Assembly: GCF_000003605.2 (NCBI RefSeq)
Contig: NW_003114629.1
Span: 1 to 24,667, forward strand
DNA from: Saccoglossus kowalevskii
Taxonomy: Eukaryota > Hemichordata > Enteropneusta > Harrimaniidae
DNA: 24,667 nt
Direction: 5' to 3'
Made by a program: the position numbers and the translations under genes. Of the stretch, positions 1 through 8,447 are shown piece by piece. Every line of letters starts with the position of its first letter. Position 1 is the stretch's first letter. The notes below the pieces were generated by a model. It was not told the origin of the DNA and did not search any database. It saw only the letters and a program-made list of their open reading frames with translations.

Positions 1-171
1 TAGACGTTTGAATGTCTTCCAAAAATATTTCAATTTTAATAAAAGCGATTACAAATTCGTGAAATGATAGACGATGCAATACAATTGATATTTCAAATAT
101 ACGTGAAGTTATTCGAAAAACTGAATTTATTTCAAATTCGCTCAATACAAAGAATTGTTATTGCCATCGAA
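1..171. repeat. Partial spacer at the left window edge (family B)
   Basis: This is the 3' part of a spacer, cut by the window edge. It begins at the 'tagacgttt' motif found in the middle of every spacer and lacks one A there (gtttgaatg instead of gtttgaaatg). It mixes families: 'gatagacgatg' and 'atacgtgaag' as in family A, then the B ending with 'gaattgttattg'. The last bases, 'gccatcgaa', are shared in part with the flanks of copies 58, 71 and 74. Confidence 0.85.
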
Positions 172-244
172 GCCTCGTTAGCGCAGTAGGCAGCGCGTCA
201 GTCTCATAATCTGAAGGTCGTGAGTTCGATCCTCACACGAGGTA
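172..244 (+). tRNA. tRNA-Met-CAT: tRNA-Met (CAU), copy 1 of 74
   Basis: One change from consensus: C72T, giving a G1:U72 wobble at the end of the acceptor stem. Anticodon CAT at 205-207 and both promoter boxes are intact. C72T recurs in copies 32, 51, 58, 59 and 74. Flank B with 'gccatcgaa' just before the gene; T5 terminator downstream. Probably still foldable. Confidence 0.94.
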
Positions 245-502
245 GTAATTATGATTCACAATTCAAACAGTGATGTTTGAAATATAATTTTTACAATTAT
301 AACCAATTAAATATATTCATAATGCTAATATAGACGTTTGAAATGTCTTCCAAAAATATTTCAATTTTAATATAAGCGATTACAAATTCGTGAAATGAAA
401 CACGATGCAAAACAATTGATATTTCAAATATACCTGAAGTTATTCGAAAAACTGAATTTATTTCAAATTCGCTCAATACAAAGAATTGTTATTGTCATCG
501 CC

Positions 503-575
503 GCCTCGTTAGCGCAGTAGGCAGCCCGTCAGTCTCATAATCTGAAGGTCGTGAGTTCGATCCTCACACGAGGCA
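503..575 (+). tRNA. tRNA-Met-CAT: tRNA-Met (CAU), copy 2; D-stem mismatch
   Basis: G24C (base 526) replaces the C11-G24 pair of the D stem with a C-C mismatch. The change is private to this copy. All else is consensus, including the CAT anticodon. Flank B. The downstream spacer is nearly identical to the one after copy 52, 16.5 kb away. Confidence 0.88.
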
Positions 576-834
576 GTAATTATGATTCACAATTCAAACA
601 CTAATGTTTGAAATATAATTTTTACAATTATAACCAATTAAATATGTTGATTATGCTAATATAGACGTTTGAAATGTCTTCCAAAAATATTTCAATTTTA
701 ATAAAAGCGATTACAAATTCGTGAAATGATAGACGATGCAATACAATTGATATTTCAAATATACGTGAAGTTATTCCAAAAACTGAATATATTTTAAATT
801 CACCCAATACAAAGAATTATGTATTATCGTCGCC

Positions 835-905
835 GCCTCGTTATCGCAGTAGCAGCGCGTTAGTCTCATAATCTGAAGTCGTGCGTTCGATCCTCACACG
901 AGGCA
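835..905 (+). pseudogene. Degenerate tRNA-Met, copy 3 (71 nt, two deletions)
   Basis: Two single-G deletions (one of G18/G19 in the D loop, one of G45/G46 in the variable loop) shorten the gene to 71 nt. G10T breaks the A box and the 10-25 pair, A52C breaks the 52-62 pair, and C28T leaves a wobble. The substitutions but not the deletions recur in copy 53. Further one-base losses just downstream (to about 1010) raise the chance that the deletions are sequence errors. Even without them the substitutions would weaken the gene. Flank A. Confidence 0.75.
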
Positions 906-1016
906 GTAATTATGATTCACAATTCAAACAGTGATGTTTGAAATATAATTTTTACAATTATAACCAATAAATATATCATAATGCTAATATAGACGTTGAA
1001 ATGTCCTCCCAAAAAT
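841..1016. other. Cluster of single-base indels, possible low-accuracy patch
   Basis: Compared with the other units, this 176-nt stretch lacks several single bases within short runs: two Gs in copy 3, Ts in 'ccaataaatatatcat', and a T in 'gacgttgaaatg'. It also reads 'tcctccc' for 'tcttcca'. The unit is 327 bp, the shortest of all. Such clustering in one unit resembles unpolished long-read sequence more than natural decay. Confidence 0.5.
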
Positions 1017-1161
1017 ATTTCAATTTTAATAAAAGCGATTACAAATTCGTGAAATGAAACACGATGCAAAACAATTGATATTTCAAATATACCTGAAGTT
1101 ATTCGAAAAACTGACTTTATTTCAAATTCGCTCAATACAAAGAATTGTTATTGTCATCGCC

Positions 1162-1234
1162 GCCTCGTTAGCGCAGTAGGCAGCGCGTCAGTCTCATAAT
1201 CTGAAGGTCGTGAGTTCGAACCTCACACGAGGCA
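1162..1234 (+). tRNA. tRNA-Met-CAT: tRNA-Met (CAU), copy 4
   Basis: One change, T59A in the T loop (base 1220), which gives TTCGAAC, a common and harmless T-loop sequence. Should be functional. Flank B; downstream hairpin loop gtgg and a T4 run at 1278-1281. Confidence 0.95.
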
Positions 1235-1277
1235 GTAATTATGATTCACAATTCAAACAGTGGTGTTTGAAATATAA

Positions 1278-1281
1278 TTTT
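1278..1281 (+). terminator. Minimal T4 pol III terminator of copy 4
   Basis: A four-T run followed by G (ttttg), about 43 nt after the tRNA. It is the weakest spacer version. The same 'ttttgtaaatt' form follows copies 9, 20, 24, 31, 38, 40 and 66. Confidence 0.6.
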
Positions 1282-1491
1282 GTAAATTATAACCAATTAA
1301 ATATTTCATAATGCTCATATAGACGTTTGAAATGTCTTCCAAAAATATTTCAATTTTAATAAAAGCGATTACAATTTCGTGAAATGATAGACGATGCAAT
1401 ACAATTGATATTTCAAATATACCTGAAGTTATTCAAAAAACTGAATTTATTTCAAATTCGCTCAATACAAAGAGTTGTTCTTGTCATCGCC

Positions 1492-1564
1492 GCCTCGTTA
1501 GCGCAGTAGGCAGCGCGTCAGTCTCATAATCTAAAGGTCGTGAGTTCGATTCTCACATGAGGCA
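1492..1564 (+). tRNA. tRNA-Met-CAT: tRNA-Met (CAU), copy 5; anticodon-stem mismatch
   Basis: Three changes: G42A (C28-A42 mismatch in the anticodon stem), C60T (T loop, mild) and C67T (G6-U67 wobble). The same three occur in copy 11, so these copies share ancestry. Flank B with the shared variant 'gttcttgtcatcgcc'. Function uncertain. Confidence 0.86.
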
Positions 1565-1823
1565 GTAATTATGATTCACAATTCAAACACTGATGTTTGA
1601 AATATAATTTTTACAATTATAACCAATTAAATATATTGATTATGCTAATATAGACGTTTGAAATGTCTTCCAAAAATATTTGAATTTTAATAAAAGCGAT
1701 TACAAATTCGTGAAATGATAGACGATGCAATTCAATTGATATTTCAAATATACGTGAAGTTATTCCAAAAACTGAATATATTTTAAATTCGCCCAATACA
1801 AAGAATTATGTATTGTCATCGCC

Positions 1824-1896
1824 GCCTCGTTAGCGCAGTAGGCAGCGCGTCAGTCTCATAATCTGAAGGTCGTGAGTTCGATCCTCACACGAGGCA
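1824..1896 (+). tRNA. tRNA-Met-CAT: tRNA-Met (CAU), copy 6; reference consensus copy
   Basis: Consensus elongator tRNA-Met, which reads AUG codons during elongation. Acceptor stem GCCTCGT pairs perfectly with ACGAGGC, discriminator A73 is present, and no CCA is encoded. The D stem is GCGC/GCGC with G18 G19. The anticodon loop CTCATAA has CAT at 1857-1859 with U33; the T arm is GTGAG-TTCGATC-CTCAC. G15-C48 can form the Levitt pair. The 31-39 T-T apposition is part of the consensus. Split promoter: A box at 1831-1842 (TAGCGCAGTAGG), B box at 1875-1885 (AGTTCGATCCT). T54 and G1-C72 argue for the elongator, since the eukaryotic initiator usually has A54 and A1-U72. No intron. Flank A-like. Confidence 0.97.
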
Positions 1897-1913
1897 GTAA
1901 TTATGATTCACAA

Positions 1914-1933
1914 TTCAAACAGTGCTGTTTGAA
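1914..1933 (+). promoter_or_regulatory. Inverted repeat before the pol III terminator (9-bp arms)
   Basis: TTCAAACAG and CTGTTTGAA are exact reverse complements around a central TG, so the trailer transcript of copy 6 could fold into a hairpin ending 6 nt before the T-run. Nearly all units keep the 8-bp core arms while the four central bases vary (gtga, gtgc, gtgg, gtta, ctaa, ctga). A role in pol III termination or trailer processing is an inference. Confidence 0.6.
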
Positions 1934-1939
1934 ATATAA

Positions 1940-1944
1940 TTTTT
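1940..1944 (+). terminator. T5 pol III terminator of copy 6 (typical unit)
   Basis: Run of five Ts on the non-template strand, about 44 nt after the tRNA, the usual pol III stop signal. T5 is the commonest version in the array. T6 follows copies 15, 19, 33, 35, 37, 45, 46, 49, 55, 65, 69, 72 and 73. T4 follows copies 4, 9, 11, 14, 17, 20, 24, 26, 31, 38, 40 and 66. None follows copies 13 and 74. Confidence 0.75.
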
Positions 1945-2154
1945 ACAATTATAACCAATTAAATATATTCATAATGCTAATATAGACGTTTGAAATGTCT
2001 TCCAAAAATATTTCAATTTTAATAAAAGCGATTACAAATTCGTGAAATGAAACACGATGCAAAACAATTGATATTTCAAATATACCTGAAGTTATTCGAA
2101 AAACTGAATTTATTTCAAATTCGCTCAATACAAAGAATTGTTATTGTCATCGCT

Positions 2155-2227
2155 GCCTCGTTAGCGCAGTAGGCAGCGCGTCAGTCTCATAATCTGAAGG
2201 TCGTGAGTTCGATCCTCACACGAGGCA
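2155..2227 (+). tRNA. tRNA-Met-CAT: tRNA-Met (CAU), copy 7, consensus
   Basis: Matches the consensus body at all 73 positions. Flank B with T instead of C at -1 ('catcgct'), a variant shared with copy 24. Downstream loop gtgg and T5. Confidence 0.97.
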
Positions 2228-2485
2228 GTAATTATGATTCACAATTCAAACAGTGGTGTTTGAAATATAATTTTTACAATTATAACCAATTAAATATATT
2301 CATAATGCTTATATAGACGTTTGAAATGTCTTCCAAAAATATTTCAATTTTAATAAAAGCGATTACAAATTCGTGAAATGATAGACGATGCAATACAATT
2401 GATATTTCAAATATACATGAAGTTATTCGAAAAACTGAATTTATTTCAAATTCGCTCAATACAAACAATTTTTATTGTCATCGCC

Positions 2486-2558
2486 GTCTCGTTAGCACAG
2501 TAGGCAGCGCGTCAGTCTCATAATCTGAATGTCGTGAGTTCGATCCTCACACGAGGCA
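2486..2558 (+). tRNA. tRNA-Met-CAT: tRNA-Met (CAU), copy 8; D-stem mismatch
   Basis: C2T (U2-G71 wobble), G12A (A12-C23 mismatch, also an A-box change) and G45T. G45T recurs in copy 30. The 5' flank is B with private changes (acaaacaatttttattg). Probably impaired. Confidence 0.82.
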
Positions 2559-2816
2559 GTAATTATGATTCACAATTCAAACAGTGCTGTTTGAAATATA
2601 ATTTTTACAATTATAACCAATTAAATATATTCATAATGCTAATATAGACGTTTTAAATGTCTTCCAAAAATATTTCAATGTTAATATAAGCGATTACAAA
2701 TTCGTGAAATGAAACACGATGCAAAACAATTGATATTTCAAATATACCTGAAGTTATTCGAAAAACTGAATTTATTTTCAATTCTCCCAATACAAAGAAT
2801 TATTATTGTCGTCGCC

Positions 2817-2889
2817 GCCTCGTTAGCGCAGTAGGCAGCGTGTCAGTCTCATAATCTGAAGGTCGTGAGTTCGATCCTCACACGAGGCA
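2817..2889 (+). tRNA. tRNA-Met-CAT: tRNA-Met (CAU), copy 9
   Basis: Only C25T, which turns the G10-C25 pair into a wobble; otherwise consensus. Flank is an A-like hybrid (ttttcaattctcccaatac, then attattattgtcgtcgcc). T4 run downstream. Confidence 0.94.
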
Positions 2890-3146
2890 GTAATTATGAT
2901 TCACAATTCAAACAGTGGTGTTTGAAATATAATTTTGTAAATTATAACCAATTAAATATTTCATAATGCTCATATAGACGTTTGAAATGTCTTCCAAAAA
3001 TATTTCAATTTTAATAAAAGCGATTACAATTTCGTGAAATGATAGACGATGCAATACAATTTATATTTCAAATATACGTGAAGTTATTCGAAAAACTGAA
3101 TTTATTTTCAATTCTCTCAATACAAAGAATTATTATTGTCGTCGCC

Positions 3147-3219
3147 GACTCGTTAGCGCAGTAGGCAGCGCGTCAGTCTCATAATCTGAAGGTCGTGAGT
3201 TCGATCCTCACACGAGGCA
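3147..3219 (+). tRNA. tRNA-Met-CAT: tRNA-Met (CAU), copy 10; acceptor mismatch
   Basis: C2A (base 3148) replaces the C2-G71 pair by an A-G mismatch next to the stem end. The rest is consensus. Flank is A-like and resembles that of copy 9 (attattattgtcgtcgcc). Confidence 0.88.
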
Positions 3220-3477
3220 GTAATTATGATTCACAATTCAAACAGTGATGTTTGAAATATAATTTTTACAAATATAACCAATTAAATATATTCATAATGC
3301 TAATATAGACGTTTTAAATGTCTTCCAAAAATATTTCAATTTTAATATAAGCGATTACAAATTCGTGAAATGAAACACGATGCAAAACAATTGATATTTC
3401 AAATATACCTGAAGTTATTCAAAAAACTGAATTTATTTCAAATTCGCTCAATACAAAGAATTGTTCTTGTCATCGCC

Positions 3478-3550
3478 GCCTCGTTAGCGCAGTAGGCAGC
3501 GCGTCAGTCTCATAATCTAAAGGTCGTGAGTTCGATTCCCACATGAGGCA
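3478..3550 (+). tRNA. tRNA-Met-CAT: tRNA-Met (CAU), copy 11; several stem changes
   Basis: G42A (C28-A42 mismatch), C60T, T62C (A52-C62 mismatch, also in the B box) and C67T (wobble). G42A, C60T, C67T and the 'gttcttgtcatcgcc' flank are shared with copy 5, so one is derived from the other or both from a common parent. Likely weak or inactive. Confidence 0.8.
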
Positions 3551-3808
3551 GTAATTATGATTCACAATTCAAACAGTGATGTTTGAAATATAAATTTTAC
3601 AATTATAACCAATTAAATATATTGATTATGCTAACATAGACGTTTGAAATGTCTTCCAAAAATATTTCAATTTTAATAAATCGATTACAAATTCGTGAAA
3701 TGATAGACGATGCAATACAATTGATATTTCAAATATACGTGAAGTTATTCGAAAAACTGAATTTATTTTCAATTCGCCCAATACAAAGAATTATGTATTG
3801 TCGTCGCC

Positions 3809-3881
3809 GCCTCGTTAGCGCAGTAGGCAGCGCGTCAGTCTCATAATCCCAAGGTCGTGAGTTTGATCCTCACACGAGGCA
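3809..3881 (+). pseudogene. Degenerate tRNA-Met, copy 12
   Basis: T41C and G42C (bases 3849-3850) put two adjacent mismatches (A29-C41, C28-C42) in the anticodon stem. C56T (base 3864) removes an invariant T-loop and B-box residue needed for the G19-C56 contact and TFIIIC binding. Length is still 73 nt and the CAT anticodon remains. Flank A. Unlikely to give a functional tRNA. Confidence 0.7.
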
Positions 3882-4139
3882 GTAATTATGATTCACAATT
3901 CAAACACTGATGTTTGAAATATAATTTTTACAATTATAACCAATTAAATATATTGATTATGCTAATATAGACGTTTGAAATGTCTTCCAAAAATATTTCA
4001 ATTTTAATAAAAGCGATTACAAATTCGTGAAATGAAACACGATGCAAAACAATTGATAATTCAAATATACCTGAAGTTATTCGAAAAACTGACTTTATTT
4101 CAAATTCGCTCAATACAAAGAATTGTTATTGTCATCGCC

Positions 4140-4212
4140 GCCTCGTTAGCGCAGTAGGCAGCGCGTCAGTCTCATAATCTGAAGGTCGTGAGTTCGATCC
4201 TCACACGAGGCA
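4140..4212 (+). tRNA. tRNA-Met-CAT: tRNA-Met (CAU), copy 13, consensus body
   Basis: Consensus at all positions. Unusual downstream: the T-run is replaced by 'aattgtgtaaatt', so there is no proximal terminator; the next T4 is at 4332-4335, about 120 nt away. One arm of the trailer inverted repeat also has a change (TCCAAACA). Confidence 0.96.
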
Positions 4213-4331
4213 GTAATTATGATTCACAATCCAAACAGTGGTGTTTGAAATATAATTGTGTAAATTATAACCAATTAAATATTTCATAATGCTAATATAG
4301 ACGTTTGAAATGTCTTCCAAAAATATTTCAA

Positions 4332-4335
4332 TTTT
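4332..4335 (+). terminator. Distal T4 run, possible back-up terminator for copy 13
   Basis: This T4 (in 'caattttaat') is the first run of at least four Ts downstream of copy 13, whose proximal T-run is lost. The equivalent run is present about 120 nt after the tRNA in almost every unit, so it could act as a general fail-safe terminator. Confidence 0.45.
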
Positions 4336-4470
4336 AATAAAAGCGATTACAAATTCGTGAAATGATAGACGATGCAATACAATTGATATTTCAAATATAC
4401 GTGAAGTTATTCCAAAAACTGAATTTATTTTCAATTCGCCCAATACAAAGAATTATGTATTGTCGTCGCC

Positions 4471-4543
4471 GCCTCGTTAGCGCAGTAGGCAGTGCGTCAG
4501 TCTCATAATCTGAAGGTCGTGAGTTCGATCCTCACACGAGGCA
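4471..4543 (+). tRNA. tRNA-Met-CAT: tRNA-Met (CAU), copy 14
   Basis: Only C23T (G12-U23 wobble in the D stem), a change shared with copies 15, 21, 24 and 27. Flank A. The downstream hairpin has loop gtta, and the terminator is T4 ('aaattttac'). Confidence 0.94.
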
Positions 4544-4802
4544 GTAATTATGATTCATAATTCAAACAGTTATGTTTGAAATATAAATTTTACAATTATA
4601 ACCAATTAAATATATTGATTATGCTAATATAGACGTTTGAAATGTCTTCCAAAAATATTTCAATTTTAATAAAAGCGATTACAAATTCGTGAAATGATAG
4701 ACGATGCAATACAATTGATATTTCATATGTACGTGAAGTTATTCCAAAAACTGAATATATTTTAAATTCGCCCAATACAAAGAATTATGTATTGTCGTCG
4801 CC

Positions 4803-4875
4803 GCCTCGTTAGCGCAGTAGGCAGTGCGTCAGTCTCATAATCTGAAGGTCGTGAGTTCGATCCTCACACAAGGCA
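4803..4875 (+). tRNA. tRNA-Met-CAT: tRNA-Met (CAU), copy 15; acceptor mismatch
   Basis: C23T (wobble) and G68A, which gives a C5-A68 mismatch inside the acceptor stem. G68A recurs in copy 23. Flank A. Downstream 'aaataaatttttt' ends in T6. Confidence 0.87.
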
Positions 4876-5133
4876 GTAATTATGATTCACAATTCAAACA
4901 GTGCTGTTTGAAATAAATTTTTTACAATTATAAACAATTAAATATATTCATAATGCTAATATAGACGTTTTAAATGTCTTCCAAAAATATTTCAATTTTA
5001 ATAAAAGCGATTACAAATTCGTGAAATGATAGACGATGCAATACAATTGATATTTCAAATATACCTGAAGTTATTCGAAAAACTGAATTTATTTCAAATT
5101 CGCTCAATACAAAGAATTGTTATTGTCATCGCC

Positions 5134-5206
5134 GCCTCGTTAGCGCAGTAGGCAGCGCGTCAGTCTCATAATCTGAAGGTCGTGAGTTCGATCCTCACAC
5201 GAGGCA
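5134..5206 (+). tRNA. tRNA-Met-CAT: tRNA-Met (CAU), copy 16, consensus
   Basis: Consensus at all 73 positions. Flank B end, although the middle of the preceding spacer carries the A marker 'gatagacgatg': a recombinant spacer. Loop gtgc, T5. Confidence 0.97.
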
Positions 5207-5464
5207 GTAATTATGATTCACAATTCAAACAGTGCTGTTTGAAATATAATTTTTACAATTATAACCAATTAAATATATTCATAATGCTAATATAGACGTT
5301 TGAAATGTCTTCCAAAAATATTTCAATTTTAATAAAAGCGATTACAAATTCGTGAAATGAAACACGATGCAAAACAATTGATATTTCAAATATACCTGAA
5401 GTTATTCGAAAAACTGAATTTATTTCAAATTCGCTCAATACAAAGAATTGTTATTCTCATCGCC

Positions 5465-5537
5465 TTCTCGTTAGCGCAGTAGGCAGCGCGTCAGTCTCAT
5501 AATCTGAAGGTCGTGAGTTCGATCCTCACACGAGGCA
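5465..5537 (+). tRNA. tRNA-Met-CAT: tRNA-Met (CAU), copy 17; 5' end altered
   Basis: G1T and C2T (bases 5465-5466) leave a T1-C72 mismatch and a U2-G71 wobble, so the acceptor end is frayed and 5' processing may suffer. The remaining 71 positions are consensus. Flank B with 'gttattctcatcgcc'. Confidence 0.83.
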
Positions 5538-5796
5538 GTAATTATGATTCACAATTCAAACAGTGATGTTTGAAATATAAATTTTACAATTATAACCAAT
5601 TAAATATATTGATTATGCTAATATAGACGTTTGAAATGTCTTCCAAAAATATTTCAATTTTAATAAAAGCGATTACAAATTCGTGAAACGATAGACGATG
5701 CAATACAATTGATATTTCAAATATACGTGAAGTTATTCCAAAAACTGAATATATTTTAAATTCGCCCAATACAAAGAATTATGTATTGTCGTCGCC

Positions 5797-5869
5797 GCCT
5801 CGTTAGCGCAGTAGGCAGCGCGTCAGTCTCATAATCTGAAGGTCGTGAGTTCGATCCTCACATGAGGCA
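5797..5869 (+). tRNA. tRNA-Met-CAT: tRNA-Met (CAU), copy 18
   Basis: Only C67T (G6-U67 wobble), one of the commonest variants in the array (copies 5, 11, 18, 39, 42, 60, 63, 64, 67, 68). Expected to fold normally. Flank A. Confidence 0.95.
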
Positions 5870-6127
5870 GTAATTATGATTCACAATTCAAACAGTGATG
5901 TTTGAAATATAATTTTTACAATTATAACCAATTAAATATATTCATAATGCTAATATAGACGTTTTAAATGTCTTCCAAAAATATTTCAATTTTAATATAA
6001 GCGATTACAAATTCGTGAAATGAAATACGATGCAAAACAATTGATATTTCAAATATACCTGAAGTTATTCGAAAAACTGCATTTATTTCAAATTCGCTCA
6101 ATACAAAGAATTTTTATTGTCATCGCC

Positions 6128-6200
6128 GCATCGTTAGCGCAGTAGGCAGCGCGTCAGTCTCATAATCTGAAGGTCGTGAGTTCGATCCTCACACGAGGCA
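6128..6200 (+). tRNA. tRNA-Met-CAT: tRNA-Met (CAU), copy 19; acceptor mismatch
   Basis: C3A (base 6130) gives an A3-G70 mismatch; otherwise consensus. Private change. Flank B ('aatttttattgtc'). T6 terminator downstream. Confidence 0.88.
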
Positions 6201-6459
6201 GTAATTATGATTCGCAATTCAAACAGTGATGTTTGAAATATAATTTTTTACAATTATAACCAATTAAATATATTCATAATGCTAATATAGACGTTTTAAA
6301 TGTCTTCCAAAAATATTTCAATTTTAATATAAGCGATTACAAATTCGTGAAATGAAACACGATGCAAAACAATTGATATTTCAAATATACCTGAAGTTAT
6401 TCGAAAAACTGAATTTATTTCAAATTCGCTCAATACAAAGAATTGTTATTGTCATCGCC

Positions 6460-6532
6460 GCCTTGTTTGTGCAGTAGGCAGCGCGTCAGTCTCATAATCT
6501 GAAGGTCGTGAGTTCGATCCTCACACGAGGCA
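6460..6532 (+). tRNA. tRNA-Met-CAT: tRNA-Met (CAU), copy 20; C5T/A9T haplotype
   Basis: C5T (wobble with G68), A9T and C11T (wobble with G24). A9T and C11T change the A box (TAGC to TTGT), which may reduce TFIIIC binding. C5T with A9T is shared by copies 31, 33, 40, 66 and 70. The downstream spacer has 'aatttaaacagtg' and 'tatgattttgtaaatt', as after copies 31, 40 and 66. Confidence 0.85.
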
Positions 6533-6791
6533 GTAATTATGATTCACAATTTAAACAGTGATGTTTGAAATATGATTTTGTAAATTATAACCAATTAAAT
6601 ATATTCATAATGCTAATATAGACGTTTGAAATGTCTTCCAAAAATATTTCAATTTTAATAAAAGCGATTACAAATTCGTGAAATGATAGACGATGCAATG
6701 CAATTGATATTTCAAATATACGTGAAGTTATTCGAAAAACTGAATTTATTTTAAATTCGCCCAATACAAAGAATTATGTATTGTCGTCGCC

Positions 6792-6864
6792 GCCTCGTTA
6801 GCGCATTAGGCAGTGCGTCAGTCTCATAATCTCAAGGTCGTGAGTTCGATCCTCACACGAGGCA
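6792..6864 (+). tRNA. tRNA-Met-CAT: tRNA-Met (CAU), copy 21; likely impaired
   Basis: G15T removes the G15-C48 Levitt pair and changes the A box, C23T leaves a wobble, and G42C gives a C28-C42 mismatch in the anticodon stem. Flank A. Possibly a pseudogene. Confidence 0.78.
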
Positions 6865-7122
6865 GTAATTATGATTCACAATTCAAACAGTGCTGTTTGA
6901 AATATAATTTTTACAATTATAACCAATTAAATATATTCATAATGCTAATATAGACGTTTTAAATGTCTTCCAAAAATATTTCAATTTTAATGTAAGCGAT
7001 TACAAATTCGTGAAATGAAACACGATGCAAAACAATTGATATTTCAAATATACCTGAAGTTATTCGAAAAACTGAATTTATTTCAAATTCGCTCAATACA
7101 AAGAATTGTTATTGTCATCGCC

Positions 7123-7195
7123 GCCTCGTTAGCGCAGTAGGCAGCGCGTCAGTCTCATAATCTGAAGGTCGTGAGTTCGATCCCCACACGAGGAA
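7123..7195 (+). tRNA. tRNA-Met-CAT: tRNA-Met (CAU), copy 22; acceptor end mismatch
   Basis: T62C (A52-C62 mismatch in the T stem and B box) and C72A (G1-A72 mismatch at the acceptor end). The anticodon arm is intact. Flank B. Confidence 0.83.
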
Positions 7196-7454
7196 GTAAT
7201 TATGATTCACAATTCAAACAGTGCTGTTTGAAATATAATTTTTACAATTATAACCAATTAAATATATTCATAATGCAAATATAGACGTTTTAAATGTCTT
7301 CCAAAAATATTTCAATTTTAATATAAGCGATTACAAATTCGTGAAATGAAACACGATGCAAAACAATTGATATTTCAAATATACGTGAAGTTATTCGAAA
7401 AACTGAATTTATTTTCAATTCGCCCAATACAAAGAAGTATGTATTGTCGTCGCC

Positions 7455-7527
7455 GCCTCGTTAGCGCAGTAGGCAGCGCGTCAGTCTCATAATCTGAAGG
7501 TCGTGAGTTCGAGCTTCACACAAGGCA
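7455..7527 (+). tRNA. tRNA-Met-CAT: tRNA-Met (CAU), copy 23; weakened B box
   Basis: T59G, C61T (turns the nearly invariant G53-C61 pair into a wobble and hits the B box) and G68A (C5-A68 mismatch). C61T recurs in copy 62 and G68A in copy 15. Flank A with 'aagaagtatg'. Likely reduced function. Confidence 0.8.
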
Positions 7528-7785
7528 GTAATTATGATTCACAATTCAAACAGTGATGTTTGAAATATAATTTTTACAATTATAACCAATTAAATATATT
7601 CATAATGCTAATATAGACGTTTGAAATGTCTTCCAAATATATTTCAATTTTAATAAAAGCGATTACAAATTCGTGAAATGAAACACGATGCAAAACAATT
7701 GTTATTTCAAATATACCAGAAGTTATTCGAAAAACTGAATTTATTTCAAATTCGCTCAATACAAAGAATTGTTATTGTCATCGCT

Positions 7786-7858
7786 GCCTCGTTAGCGCAG
7801 TAGGCAGTGCGTCAGGCCCATAATCTGAAGGTCGTGAGTTCGATCCTCACACGAGGCA
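7786..7858 (+). tRNA. tRNA-Met-CAT: tRNA-Met (CAU), copy 24; U33 lost
   Basis: T33C (base 7818) removes the almost universal U33 before the anticodon, needed for the U-turn. T31G makes a 31-39 wobble, and C23T is a D-stem wobble. Anticodon CAT is kept at 7819-7821. Flank B with -1 T as in copy 7. Transcription signals are intact, but decoding would probably be poor. Confidence 0.82.
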
Positions 7859-8116
7859 GTAATTATTATTCACAATTTAAACAGTGATGTTTGAAATATA
7901 ATTTTGTAAATTATAACCAATTAAATATATTCATAATGCTAATATAGACGTTTGAAATGTCTTCCAAAAATATTTCAATTTTAATAAAAGCGATTACAAA
8001 TTCGTGAAATGATAGACGATGCAATACAATTGATATTTCAAATATACGTGAAGTTATTCGAAAAACTGAATTTATTTTCAATTCTCCCAATACCAAGAAT
8101 TGTTATTGTTATCGCC

Positions 8117-8189
8117 GCCTCGTTAGCGCAGTAGGCAGCGCGTCAGTCTCATAATCTGAAGGTCGTGAGTTCGATCCTCACACGAGGCA
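8117..8189 (+). tRNA. tRNA-Met-CAT: tRNA-Met (CAU), copy 25, consensus
   Basis: Consensus body. The first trailer base is T rather than the G seen in the other units (gaggca then ttaatt). The flank is a hybrid: an A-like middle with a B-like end 'gttattgttatcgcc'. Confidence 0.97.
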
Positions 8190-8447
8190 TTAATTATGAT
8201 TCACAATTCAAACAGTGCTGTTTGAAATATAATTTTTACAATTATAACCAATTAAATATATTCATAATGCTAATATAGACGTTTGAAATGTCTTCCAAAA
8301 ATATTTCAATTTTAATAAAAGCGATTACAAATTCGTGAAATGAAACACGATGCAAAACAATTGATATTTCAAATATACCTGAAGTTATTCGAAAAACTGA
8401 ATTTATTTCAAATTCGCTCAATACAAAGAATTGTTATTGTCATCGCC

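Noticed and set aside
172-244. Initiator tRNA-Met or bacterial tRNA-fMet/Ile2
   Set aside because: T54 T55 C56 and, in most copies, G1-C72 indicate the eukaryotic elongator. No encoded CCA, and the A/B boxes and T-run context are nuclear eukaryotic.
917-1135. 72-codon open frame on the - strand (similar ones at 2280-2468, 4201-4443 and 7911-8096)
   Set aside because: These read through the spacer in reverse. They resemble one another only because the DNA is repeated, are open in just a few of the 74 units, end at different places, and are rich in I/F as expected from AT-rich sequence.
3649-3846. 65-codon open frame on the + strand
   Set aside because: It runs from a spacer into the copy 12 tRNA and exists because that unit has a local change ('aataaatcgatt'). 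Other units are not open in this frame.
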